From the NCBI GenBank assembly GCA_018648945.1, contig JABGQJ010000352.1:1-7869 (forward strand): DNA of 7,869 nucleotides, given 5' to 3'. The notes under the pieces are model-generated. The model did not search any database. It was not told the DNA's origin and saw only the letters and a list, made by a program, of their open reading frames with translations. The stretch comes from Victivallales bacterium (GTDB taxonomy: Bacteria; Verrucomicrobiota; Lentisphaeria; Oligosphaerales; Lenti-02). Positions 1 to 6,896 of this stretch are shown here, piece by piece (positions within the stretch are counted from its first letter, which is position 1; each line of letters begins with the position of its first letter). The position numbers and the translations under genes are program-made.

Positions 1-415
1 GGTCGGGAATGGCCTCGAGCCGTCGCCAACCGGTGACTGGCATCGACCCCGAGAACAGCGGGGTTTCGCCTGGGAACGCGACAAAGCGCGTGGCAGATCC
101 CTTCGGCGCGGAGTCAGCCAACCCAAACACCGCCGTCGCCGCAAACGGGTACGTGCCGCCCCGGACCATGACGGTCACGTCGCCATTCCTCCCCTTCGCC
201 CGCAACTCCCGCACCGCATCCCGGGCCCGGGCCAAGGTCCGGAACGGTTGGTTCTGCGTGCCACCATTCCCGTCGTCGCCCGACGGCGACAAGAAAAAGT
301 CGGCCTTAGCGAGGGCGACATCTCCGTCAGCCGCCATCGCCAGCGGCAGGCTCAGCGCGGCAAGCAGGATGGATAGGCTTCTCAGCGAGGACGTCAGGGG
401 TGCTCTGAGAATCAT
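1..415 (-). CDS. Secreted right-handed beta-helix (pectate-lyase-like) protein, N-terminal part, truncated by the window edge
   Basis: I translated this open frame on the reverse strand from the ATG at 415; it stays open to the left edge, giving 138 residues. It begins with a Sec-type signal peptide: MILRAPLTSSLRS, then a hydrophobic stretch to about residue 28, with an A-M-A-A cleavage region. Residues 39-69 contain DFFLSPSGDDGNGGT followed by QPFRTLARARDAVREL. This pattern opens many secreted parallel beta-helix proteins of the pectate-lyase/DUF1565 type, which include polysaccharide lyases and glycosidases. Next come MVRGGTYPF and then FVAFPGETPLFSGS, as expected of the first helix coils. 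The catalytic part lies outside the window, so lyase or hydrolase activity cannot be assigned. No clear Shine-Dalgarno site precedes the ATG. A very weak promoter-like pair (TTGCAT, 17 nt, TACGCT; 490-518) lies upstream. The gene is co-oriented with the genes to its right but separated from them by 177 nt and a hairpin. Confidence 0.85.
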   Translation of the reverse strand, partial: MILRAPLTSSLRSLSILLAALSLPLAMAADGDVALAKADFFLSPSGDDGNGGTQNQPFRTLARARDAVRELRAKGRNGDVTVMVRGGTYPFAATAVFGLADSAPKGSATRFVAFPGETPLFSGSMPVTGWRRLEAIPD

Positions 416-530
416 CTGGACACCATTGGTTCTGGCAGCAGGCCTGCGGCCCAGCGCGGGGCGGGAATATCTCTCGGATCGCAAGCGTGAGCGTAACGTT
501 GGACAGAGGCAGATGCAAGACCTCGGCAAA

Positions 531-555
531 CTGCGGGTGCTCCCAAGCACCGCGG
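531..555 (-). terminator. Hairpin after the imm17-like gene, possible weak intrinsic terminator
   Basis: GGTGCT (536-541) and AGCACC (546-551) form a perfect 6-bp stem around a 4-nt loop. If G535 bulges out, the stem gains about four more pairs (531-534 with 552-555, one of them a G-T wobble). On the minus strand it lies 38 nt downstream of the imm17-like stop codon and is followed by TTTG, so the U tract is short. Its position at the end of a tightly spaced gene run and before a separately spaced gene fits a terminator. Folding energy was not computed. Confidence 0.4.
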
Positions 556-592
556 GTCCGGGGGTGCCCTTCAGGCCGGGCAGGTCAAGGCA

Positions 593-808
593 TCACTGCG
601 GAGGGTTGGCGCCGCCAGCTACCCCAAGGAGCCCCACCACCAGGAGGAACAGGCCAAGCACCAGATAGAAGATCCTGGTTCCCTTCCGGCCGAAGAAGCT
701 CGCGAGGAATTGAGCCCTTCTCGAGTTCATGAACCAATCCCAGTCGAACACAGCACCAGCCGTCGTGAAGGCACCAGCAATGGCGAGAAGCATGGGTATG
801 AGATTCAT
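593..808 (-). CDS. Imm17-family-like small two-helix membrane protein
   Basis: This 71-residue protein has two hydrophobic helices. The first is at about residues 3-21. The conserved-looking middle follows, FDWDWFMNSRRAQF and then FGRKGTRIFY (residues 21-48), and the second helix is at about 46-66. The length, the D-W-D-W-F-x-N-S-R-R-A motif and the F-F-G-R-x-G-x-R-I-F-Y motif match what I recall of the 'immunity 17' family, named after predicted immunity proteins in polymorphic toxin systems. Most members are uncharacterised. The start ATG shares an ATGA with the tag stop codon, so translation is probably coupled; GGAG at 819-822 lies 10 nt upstream inside tag. No toxin gene is visible within the window. 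The protein most likely sits in the inner membrane. The family call rests on remembered motif similarity, and the immunity role is unproven. A longer overlapping frame (585-926) is not favoured because it overlaps tag extensively and lacks this pattern. Confidence 0.75.
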   Translation of the reverse strand: MNLIPMLLAIAGAFTTAGAVFDWDWFMNSRRAQFLASFFGRKGTRIFYLVLGLFLLVVGLLGVAGGANPPQ

Positions 809-1416
809 GGCACACGATCTCCGGGCGGCTGGGCTGAGTGCCTCTCCGCCAAGGCCTGGACTTCCGGGTAGCGGAAGCAGGTGACGAGGTGGTCGTTGAC
901 CATGCCGACCGCCTGCATGAACGCATAGCAGATGGTGGAGCCCACGAAGTTGAGGCCCCGCTTCTTCAGATCCTTGCTCAGCCGGTCGGATTGCTCCGTG
1001 CGGGCCGGGATCTCCGCTAGAGAAGCATAGGCGTTCTGCCTGGGGACATGGTCCACGTGGCGCCAGAGACAGGCGTCGAGCGAGCCGAATTCCTGCTGGA
1101 TCTCGAGCACGCGCTGCGCGTTGCGGATGGCCGATTGGACCTTCAGCCGGTTGCGCACGATCCCGGGATCGGCAAGCAGGCGCTGGACGTCGGCAGCGGT
1201 GTAGGCCGCCACCTTGGCCACCTCGAACTGGTCGAAAACGGCCCGGTAGTGCGAGCGCTTCCTGAGGATCGTGCGCCAGCTCAAACCAGCCTGAGCCCCC
1301 TCAAGGATCAGCATCTCGAACAGGTGCCGATCCTCATGGCACGGCACGCCCCACTCGTGATCGTGGTACGAGATATACTGGAGGTCTTCACCACACCAAT
1401 CGCAACGGGGTTTCAT
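805..1416 (-). CDS. tag: DNA-3-methyladenine glycosylase I
   Basis: This 203-residue base-excision repair enzyme removes 3-methyladenine from alkylated DNA in the cytoplasm. It aligns with E. coli Tag over nearly the whole length with an offset of one residue. The zinc ligands correspond to C5, H18, H176 and C180. The base-recognition residues W7, Y14, Y17, catalytic E39 and W47 are all present, in YISYHDHEWGVP and LFEMLILEGAQAGLSW. The typical DLKKRGLNFVGSTICYAFMQ block and GMVNDH motif follow near the C terminus. The start at 1416 was chosen because it gives the standard MKPRCDWCG beginning; the same frame is open further upstream but would overlap the large gene by about 310 nt. Only 11 nt separate it from that gene's stop codon, and GGAG at 1431-1434 is the nearest Shine-Dalgarno-like site (14 nt away, rather long). 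Its stop overlaps the next gene's start. All key residues are intact, so it should be active. Confidence 0.97.
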   Translation of the reverse strand: MKPRCDWCGEDLQYISYHDHEWGVPCHEDRHLFEMLILEGAQAGLSWRTILRKRSHYRAVFDQFEVAKVAAYTAADVQRLLADPGIVRNRLKVQSAIRNAQRVLEIQQEFGSLDACLWRHVDHVPRQNAYASLAEIPARTEQSDRLSKDLKKRGLNFVGSTICYAFMQAVGMVNDHLVTCFRYPEVQALAERHSAQPPGDRVP

Positions 1417-1427
1417 GGGCTTGCGAG

Positions 1428-4400
1428 CTACTCCAGCACGATGCGATAGGCGAAGGAGCCGCCATCGGCCTTGAGACCGAGGACGCCGTTCTTGAGTTCG
1501 GCGACGGGCTCGGCGGCGGTTTGGATCAGGGGATCGATCCGGCTGACGGTGGCGCGGCTGGCAGTACGGCCGAGCTTGGCGAGATCGAGACGGGCTTCGA
1601 AACCAATGCTGCCGGGAAGCGGCAGCAACAGCCATTCGCCCTCGATGGGGTGGAGCAGACGGAAGGCACCATTGGTCGCGACGGGACCGAAGTCGACCAT
1701 GGTCAGTTCGGTATTCAGGTCCGTCAGATGATCCCATTCGCCTTCGGGCATGTATCCGCCCCCGGTGATCTTGCCGCCGGCGATGTCCACCTTGAGCTTG
1801 CCGCCGCGAGCTCGGCCGCCGTGGCCGATGTTGCCCGCAGGCGTAACGCGGTAGCCGCCCTTGCCGGGGTTGTAGAGACCGTAGCGCAGCGTGTACTCGC
1901 CGCCGAAGGAATCGGGAGGAATGGTCACGTCGATGGTGGCCTCGTAGGTACCTGCCTCGGTCATGGCCGCCCCATCGAAGTCGATGTCTCCGTGGTGGAC
2001 GATGCGTTCGCCGTGGTCGGACTTCTTATGGACGACATGGACGAACGCCTTCAGCCCTTCCTCCAGCGGCTCGATCGCTCGCCACTCGACCCGCACACGG
2101 AACTTCCCGTCACCCAGGTACTCGCCCTTGAGGACGCGAGTGCTGGCTGGCCGCAGCCGACCGGAACGATAGGGCGGGCGCGCATCCACGAATAGCACAT
2201 CGTCGGTCCTGGCAAAGGCGGCGCGCTGGCCGTCGATCTCGACGATGCCCGCCTCGGCCTTCGGGCCCTTGGCGTAGAAGCCGTACTCGGGAAGCCTGTG
2301 TCCGGCGACGTCCCAGGCGGGTTCGCCACGGTTGGCCCAGACGCGGCTGCCGTCGCCGAAAGTGGTGTGCTGCTGGCGCACTGACTTCCCGAAGGCGTGG
2401 GTGTCGAAGGAGGACCGGGCCAGATCGTCGCAGAGATCGTGGAGCAGCCAGTAGGTCATGACGGCGCGGCGAGAGAAGGGGCCGTCGGACATGGGATTGC
2501 GCCCGCCCATGACGGTATTCGTCAGATAGTCATCGGAGCCATACGTGTGCTTGGGGTCCTTGTTGCCGTAGCGCGAACCCAGGCCACCAGCCAAGAGCAC
2601 GAAGGAACCATGGGAAGCCATGTCGTGCCACGGGGTGCGATCATCGGCCACGCCAGTGGCCCCCCAGCGGTCGGCGGAGTGATGGTCGGACTGGGCACCA
2701 TCCAGGGAGCCGATCAGAGCATCGGTGCCGGCCTCGCTCAGCATGGGGGCATCCCCCCCGAGGATGGACCGCGAGCGATCAAAGGACTTCGCCCATTCAC
2801 GGGCCGTACGGTTGCGCGTGTAGAACCGCCCCTCACGGTCGTAGTAGTCGATGGGAGGCATGGCCGTGAAGACGTCGATGAAGAGCCCGGTGGGGGCCGC
2901 GCCGCGCTGGAGCAGCCGCATGTTGCGTTCCAGCCAGGGCATGAAGGCATGGGGGAGCCAGCGGTAGCTCTGGGCCTTGCGTCCCTTGTTGAACCAGGCA
3001 CGCTGCGGCGACCCATCGTGATTGAAAATGATGTGGTCGTAGCTGTAGCCATCCGCATCCGGGTAGAAGTCGATGTAGTTGTCATGGGGCGCAAACAGGA
3101 TGCCACCGTCCCGGCACGCATCGCGCATGGCAAGGAAGGACTTCAGCCCGCCGCGGGGGGGGTAGATATCGGGCAGGCGGTAGTCGTAGCCCCACCGCTG
3201 CCAGGAGTGTTTCACAAAGATAGAGTGGTTCAACCCGTATTTGGCCGCCCGTTCCAGATCCTTGGCCGCCATCCCGTAGTCGCCGCCCCATTGGTCCAGG
3301 CACATGCGGCCGAGCAAGTTGGCGTGCCCCTTGGCGGGCCGGAAACCATTCACATCCCGGTAGTGGCGGGCGGCGGCGAACGCCCCATCGGCGCTGGGGA
3401 TGAAGGTGAAGGTGGCGTCGTGGGGGACCTGGAGGGAGAAGGTGTTTGTCTGTGGCTGGCAGACGGCGGCACTGGGATAGACATCGCTCGCCTGAAGCAG
3501 GCTCATGCCATTGGCAAAGTCCGTCCCGATGTGCCGGGTGCTGAGCACGAAGCCGCTGGCGCGGGCCCGGAAGGCATTGGGCTTCTCCACCACATTGCCG
3601 AAGCCGAGGTAGACGCGGAACAGCTCGGCGTCCGCTCCGCCCAAGGCCAAGGTACTGAAGCGGGGGGTGCCACGCAGGCTGCGCCTCGCGCCGGGCATGT
3701 CAAAGGCGAGGCGCAACGCGCCCTGTTCGGTCGAGAAGCGCGCACGAGCGACGACCATGCCGTTGACAGTGTCGAGCTCGTGGAGGATGGTGAGGCGGCC
3801 GCGGGTGAACTCGACATCCGTGTCGCGACAGCGGACGGACGAGTTGACCGAGCCGACCTCCTCGCCATCGATGGCGATGGTAAACCCCCGGAATGCGACC
3901 GCCCGTTCGTGGTTGGCGAAGGCAATCACCCCGTCCACCAACCCCTGGCGCCCCATGGCCACCCCGGCACCAAAGGCACCACAACGCCCCTTGAGCGGGT
4001 AGGCACCGATGAGCTTTGTGCCGCTAGCGGCGACCCGGGCCAGACGAACGGCCTTGGCGGTCCGCTCGGCCCAGTCCTCCTCCTTGGTAGGCACGGGGGG
4101 ACGACCCACGCGGATCGCGGGATCGCCCCAGTAGGCGGAGTCGCAGTTGGTGTTGCCCTTCGGCCCGGGGCCGGCCACGAGCTTAAGAACGATGCGCTGG
4201 CCAGCATAGTCGCTCAAATCCACCTCGGCCGGTTGCCATTCCTTGCTGTCGCTGAAGCGGGCGAAGAGTTCAATCCCTTCCTCGCCGGGCTCGCCGACGA
4301 GCACCCGGAAATCCACGCCATCGCTGGCCGATTCAGCGGGGGGAGCGTGGTCGCGGATGGCGGTGGCGAAGCTGAGGGCCAAGGGCTTGATCTTGGGCAG

Positions 4401-5759
4401 TTCGAGGAAGTACTGCCGCCACACCACGCCGCTCGCGAGCCCGTCACGATAGGGAGGGTGGCAGTTGAAGCCGGCCATCGTGGTGCCGCCGCGCATGGTG
4501 GACCCAGTTGCGAATGTGGCCCCGCTCTTGGCATCGCCGCGAGTACCGGCAGAGAACGTGTCCGTCCGTTCGCCCTTGGTGTACCCCCACTGGGCGTTCA
4601 GCAGGTTGGCGAGCCGGTAGGTGCGGCGGTCCAGACGCGTCAGAACCGGCAACGCTCCGGCGGTGCCACTGACCTCGGTCGCGCCACTGAACGTCAGGCG
4701 CAGGTAGGACTGTGGGTTGAGCCAGTAGTTGGGTGCCTGACGGCCCAGGCAGACCTCGCCCTGGCGGCGGTCGCCGTCAGCATCGCCAATCAGCAGGTTC
4801 ATGCCCATGGTGCTGCCATCGGCCAGGTCCGCCCCGATCTGGGCCAGGGGCACGGCCAGTTCCACGGCGTAGCCCTTCTCCGTCCGAGCGGCAGCGAAGC
4901 GCCAGGCCGAGACATCGATCTTGGGGTTGGCGGGCTGGTCGAGATTCGGCACCTTGGCCAGAGGCTTGCCGTCCTGGCCGAAGGGATTCACAACCACCAG
5001 CACATCGCTTGCCTCCAGGGCAGTTGCCTTGCGTTCGGCGGGGTCGGTGGCGTGCAGGTAGATGCGCAGGTAATCGCTGTTGATGAAATCGCGACTCGCC
5101 ACGTCGGCACTGCAGACCTCGTTGTCCTCAATGTCGGCGGCGAGATAGAGGAACCGGTCGTCGTGCTGCATGCGGACCCAGCCCTGGAAAGTGTCCGGCT
5201 CGATGATCCCCGTGCTCCGTTGGGCCACGCCCAGGGGTACGGCAGGTACCTTGCCCCATTCGCCCAGCTTGCCGTCGAGCTTGACCTTGCCCGCCTTGGG
5301 GGCGACGTATCCGCCGCCGGCAATCCCCCAGTCGCCAGCTGCGACCGGCGCGGCTTTGGCCCGTTTGGCCTGGAAGATGGCGATGGGATGGAGCACCAGC
5401 AAGCGCTCGCGCCCGGTGAACAGCCCCGCATGCACGGGGTAGTAGGCATCCAGCACGCGGTCCAGCGCTTCGGCCTTGAAAGGGAACTCGACCCCCTCGC
5501 CGGGCTTGAGGACGATCAGGCGAACTGGTTTGCCAACGACTCGCCAGTCATCGTTGAGCCAGACCCCCAACTCGCCCCGGAACGTATCCTTGGCGCCGTT
5601 CTTCAGGACGACCTTGAATGCCAGCGGCGCGCTGGGATCGGCCACCTCCGGCACGCCCTCGATCCGCGCCGTAAGCCCATAGATGGAGTCTTCGGGCGGG
5701 TTGAAGGCAAACGCAGCATGGGCAACGGCCAGGCAGAGGAAGAGAATCGCGCGTTTCAT
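1428..5759 (-). CDS. Large secreted multidomain glycoside-hydrolase-like protein (CBM9-like domain, beta-sandwiches, TIM-barrel-like catalytic region)
   Basis: This protein has 1443 residues. The signal peptide is MKRAILFLCLAVAHAAFA, cleaved near residue 18-20. An Ig-like region follows (20-120), then a CBM9/DOMON-like carbohydrate-binding domain (about 155-357, from KVKLDGKLGEWGKVP to YLRLTFSG). A jelly-roll-like region (about 400-553) and a galactose-mutarotase-like beta-sandwich (about 575-810) come next. The barrel spans about 813-1165 and carries W853-Q-R-W-G-Y-D859, A-P-H892-D-N-Y-I-D897, GLFID962VF and LSE1009AGTD, then S-D1025-H-H. The C terminus (about 1185-1443) is beta-rich. The HDNYID motif and the F-I-D-V strand followed by an S-E-x-G strand resemble the DUF5696 and GH101-like barrel families; D962 as nucleophile and E1009 as acid/base is inference. 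The substrate is unknown. The start at 5759 is preferred over the frame's earlier ATG at 5807 because it gives a clean signal peptide and has GGAG upstream. It follows the esterase by 99 nt and precedes tag by 11 nt. Confidence 0.85.
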   Translation of the reverse strand: MKRAILFLCLAVAHAAFAFNPPEDSIYGLTARIEGVPEVADPSAPLAFKVVLKNGAKDTFRGELGVWLNDDWRVVGKPVRLIVLKPGEGVEFPFKAEALDRVLDAYYPVHAGLFTGRERLLVLHPIAIFQAKRAKAAPVAAGDWGIAGGGYVAPKAGKVKLDGKLGEWGKVPAVPLGVAQRSTGIIEPDTFQGWVRMQHDDRFLYLAADIEDNEVCSADVASRDFINSDYLRIYLHATDPAERKATALEASDVLVVVNPFGQDGKPLAKVPNLDQPANPKIDVSAWRFAAARTEKGYAVELAVPLAQIGADLADGSTMGMNLLIGDADGDRRQGEVCLGRQAPNYWLNPQSYLRLTFSGATEVSGTAGALPVLTRLDRRTYRLANLLNAQWGYTKGERTDTFSAGTRGDAKSGATFATGSTMRGGTTMAGFNCHPPYRDGLASGVVWRQYFLELPKIKPLALSFATAIRDHAPPAESASDGVDFRVLVGEPGEEGIELFARFSDSKEWQPAEVDLSDYAGQRIVLKLVAGPGPKGNTNCDSAYWGDPAIRVGRPPVPTKEEDWAERTAKAVRLARVAASGTKLIGAYPLKGRCGAFGAGVAMGRQGLVDGVIAFANHERAVAFRGFTIAIDGEEVGSVNSSVRCRDTDVEFTRGRLTILHELDTVNGMVVARARFSTEQGALRLAFDMPGARRSLRGTPRFSTLALGGADAELFRVYLGFGNVVEKPNAFRARASGFVLSTRHIGTDFANGMSLLQASDVYPSAAVCQPQTNTFSLQVPHDATFTFIPSADGAFAAARHYRDVNGFRPAKGHANLLGRMCLDQWGGDYGMAAKDLERAAKYGLNHSIFVKHSWQRWGYDYRLPDIYPPRGGLKSFLAMRDACRDGGILFAPHDNYIDFYPDADGYSYDHIIFNHDGSPQRAWFNKGRKAQSYRWLPHAFMPWLERNMRLLQRGAAPTGLFIDVFTAMPPIDYYDREGRFYTRNRTAREWAKSFDRSRSILGGDAPMLSEAGTDALIGSLDGAQSDHHSADRWGATGVADDRTPWHDMASHGSFVLLAGGLGSRYGNKDPKHTYGSDDYLTNTVMGGRNPMSDGPFSRRAVMTYWLLHDLCDDLARSSFDTHAFGKSVRQQHTTFGDGSRVWANRGEPAWDVAGHRLPEYGFYAKGPKAEAGIVEIDGQRAAFARTDDVLFVDARPPYRSGRLRPASTRVLKGEYLGDGKFRVRVEWRAIEPLEEGLKAFVHVVHKKSDHGERIVHHGDIDFDGAAMTEAGTYEATIDVTIPPDSFGGEYTLRYGLYNPGKGGYRVTPAGNIGHGGRARGGKLKVDIAGGKITGGGYMPEGEWDHLTDLNTELTMVDFGPVATNGAFRLLHPIEGEWLLLPLPGSIGFEARLDLAKLGRTASRATVSRIDPLIQTAAEPVAELKNGVLGLKADGGSFAYRIVLE

Positions 5760-5768
5760 CGTGGGGGA

Positions 5769-5772
5769 CTCC
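5769..5772 (-). promoter_or_regulatory. Ribosome binding site that decides the start of the large secreted protein
   Basis: GGAG on the minus strand, 9 nt before the ATG at 5759. It supports the internal methionine that begins the signal peptide rather than the in-frame ATG 48 nt upstream at 5807, which would put 16 charged or polar residues in front of the hydrophobic segment. Confidence 0.6.
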
Positions 5773-5858
5773 GGCTCGGGGATGCGTGCTTGGACGTGTT
5801 CACTCAATCTACCCGACAGGAAGCCAGAACGCCAGAGCCACCCGCCTTCCTGCCCGAC

Positions 5859-6680
5859 TCACTCCCGGAAGCCGATATCCGCGAACCAGCGGGCACATAG
5901 CGAAGGCCACTGCCCCACAGTTTCATGGTCCTGTCCAAGCCCCAGGCCATGGCGACCATCGGGGAAGACGTGCAGAGCGAACGGCACGCCATGTCGAGCA
6001 CAGGCACTGGCAAAGAGCAGGGCGTTCTCCACCGGCACGACCGGATCGTTGGCGGTGTGCCAGAGGAAGGTGGGCGGCGTGTCGGGCGTCACGCGGTCTT
6101 CGAGGCTCAGGTAGTTCCGCACCTCGGCATCCACCTTGCCGTCGGCATCCGCCAGCAAGTTGCAGACCGAGCCCTGATGCTGGAAGGTCCCAAGGGAGAT
6201 CACCGGGTAGCACGACACCAGCGCGTCCGGACGGCAGGATTCCCGGTCGATCGGATCGGCAGCATCTGCATCGCCCAGGTCGTAGATTGTGGCTGCTGAC
6301 GTCGCCAGATGACCGCCTGCGCTGAAGCCCAGGATGCCCACGCGGCTCGCATCGATCCCCCAATCCCCCGCGTTCGCGCGCACCATGCGGATCGCCCGTT
6401 GTGCATCGCCGATGGGAATCGGGTGGCGATAGGGTGAGACCCGGTAGGACACCACCGCCCCGGCGATACCGATGGCGGCCAGCCATTCCGCGATGGGATC
6501 CGCCTCATGCGCGGCGCGACCACCATAGCCGCCACCGGGACAGACCACCACGCAGGGGAATGGCCCCTCGCCTGCCGGCAGGTGCACAGTCAGGGCTGGG
6601 CGGTCTTCGCTATCGGTTCCCTTCGCGCCGGGAGCGCCGCCGGGCCAGAGGAGTAGTGGTTCGTTGCGGCCAGGTCTCAT
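5859..6680 (-). CDS. Alpha/beta-hydrolase, acetylxylan-esterase-like (BD-FAE type)
   Basis: This 273-residue serine esterase has a complete fold. The oxyanion-loop motif CPGGGYGG is at residues 47-54. The nucleophile elbow G-F-S120-A-G-G-H is at 118-124. The acid is D212 in HTANDPVVPVEN, and the histidine is H244 in FPDGRHGLGLG. The opening LLLWPGGAPGAKG and the spacing match small carbohydrate esterases and 'dienelactone hydrolase/acetyl esterase' proteins that deacylate sugars. A carbohydrate-deacylating role is inferred from family and neighbourhood; the acyl group and sugar cannot be read from the sequence. There is no signal peptide, so it is probably cytoplasmic and would act on imported oligosaccharides. 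The ATG at 6680 begins the recognisable fold, but the Shine-Dalgarno sequence is weak. It is the first gene of the minus-strand run, with a plausible promoter about 50 nt upstream (6728-6756), and diverges from the sulfatase. The large secreted enzyme follows after 99 nt. Confidence 0.93.
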   Translation of the reverse strand: MRPGRNEPLLLWPGGAPGAKGTDSEDRPALTVHLPAGEGPFPCVVVCPGGGYGGRAAHEADPIAEWLAAIGIAGAVVSYRVSPYRHPIPIGDAQRAIRMVRANAGDWGIDASRVGILGFSAGGHLATSAATIYDLGDADAADPIDRESCRPDALVSCYPVISLGTFQHQGSVCNLLADADGKVDAEVRNYLSLEDRVTPDTPPTFLWHTANDPVVPVENALLFASACARHGVPFALHVFPDGRHGLGLGQDHETVGQWPSLCARWFADIGFRE

Positions 6681-6727
6681 GGGGATTTTCCGTGGGAATG
6701 GGGGGAGCTACTGAGGTGGACTGCAAG

Positions 6728-6756
6728 ACAGTATCTTGGCGCGACGGGGAAGTCAA
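6728..6756 (-). promoter_or_regulatory. Candidate sigma70-type promoter for the esterase-led minus-strand run
   Basis: On the minus strand TTGACT (6751-6756) is followed after exactly 17 nt by TACTGT (6728-6733). The -35 matches 5 of 6 consensus bases; the -10 is poorer (TA and the final T). GATACT, two bases nearer the -35, is an alternative -10. Transcription would start near 6721 and leave a leader of about 40 nt before the ATG at 6680. The consensus comes from E. coli and may not hold in this organism. Confidence 0.45.
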
Positions 6757-6792
6757 CGGTGCCCTTGCCGGGGGGGCCGACTTGGGATCAGA

Positions 6793-6831
6793 GAACAACC
6801 GTGGCGACTCGGTGTGAGCGGTTGTATGTTC
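6793..6831. promoter_or_regulatory. Imperfect inverted repeat in the divergent intergenic region, possible operator
   Basis: ACAACCG (6795-6801) and CGGTTGT (6819-6825) are a perfect 7-bp inverted repeat with a 17-nt centre. Allowing a 2-nt insertion, the arms extend to GAACAACCG and CGGTTGTatGTTC. The right arm overlaps TATGTT (6825-6830), the best -10-like hexamer I see for the sulfatase; its -35 partner at 6802-6807 (TGGCGA) is poor. A regulator bound here could affect both divergent genes. This is inference from one sequence only. Confidence 0.35.
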
Positions 6832-6834
6832 CCG

Positions 6835-6863
6835 GCGCGGGGAGTACCGGCGTTTCCCCGCGC
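6835..6863 (+). promoter_or_regulatory. Perfect 9-bp stem-loop in the probable sulfatase leader
   Basis: GCGCGGGGA (6835-6843) pairs exactly with TCCCCGCGC (6855-6863) around an 11-nt loop. It ends 20 nt before the Shine-Dalgarno sequence of the sulfatase. It could be a leader RNA hairpin or a DNA palindrome bound by a regulator. No T tract follows it on either strand, so it does not look like a terminator. A short direct repeat CCGGCG (6832-6837 and 6847-6852) overlaps it. Confidence 0.5.
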
Positions 6864-6883
6864 AGAATGGTGATAACGTTTCC

Positions 6884-6889
6884 AGGAGA
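6884..6889 (+). promoter_or_regulatory. Strong ribosome binding site of the sulfatase
   Basis: AGGAGA lies 7 nt before the ATG at 6897. It is the best Shine-Dalgarno match in the window and fixes the sulfatase start, which immediately precedes the NVLVFVPHDLGD strand expected near the N terminus of an S1 sulfatase. Confidence 0.8.
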
Positions 6890-6896
6890 AAGTGCC

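Noticed and set aside
490..518. TTGCAT, 17 nt, TACGCT on the minus strand as a promoter for the beta-helix gene.
   Set aside because: Each hexamer matches only three consensus positions; only the spacing is good. It is too weak to list as a feature.
9..668. A 219-codon plus-strand frame at the left end.
   Set aside because: It is antisense to the signal peptide and conserved start of the beta-helix protein, and its R/S/P-rich product looks like an out-of-frame translation.
1417..1737. N-terminal extension of tag to a 310-residue protein.
   Set aside because: The added 107 residues are R-rich, overlap the 3' end of the large gene in another frame, and have no counterpart in Tag, which begins with the zinc-binding cysteine region.
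5817..5852. Inverted repeat CAGGAAG/CTTCCTG in the gap between the esterase and the large gene, considered as a terminator.
   Set aside because: The 7-bp stem has a 22-nt loop and no T tract, and overlaps no other signal; such a repeat is likely by chance. The two genes are probably co-transcribed.
2397..5900. A 3.5-kb open frame on the plus strand opposite the large secreted protein gene.
   Set aside because: Its translation is low-complexity, rich in G, V, A, P and H, without recognisable motifs or signal peptide. It lies wholly antisense to a gene with clear domains. Long antisense frames are expected in GC-rich genes with biased third positions.
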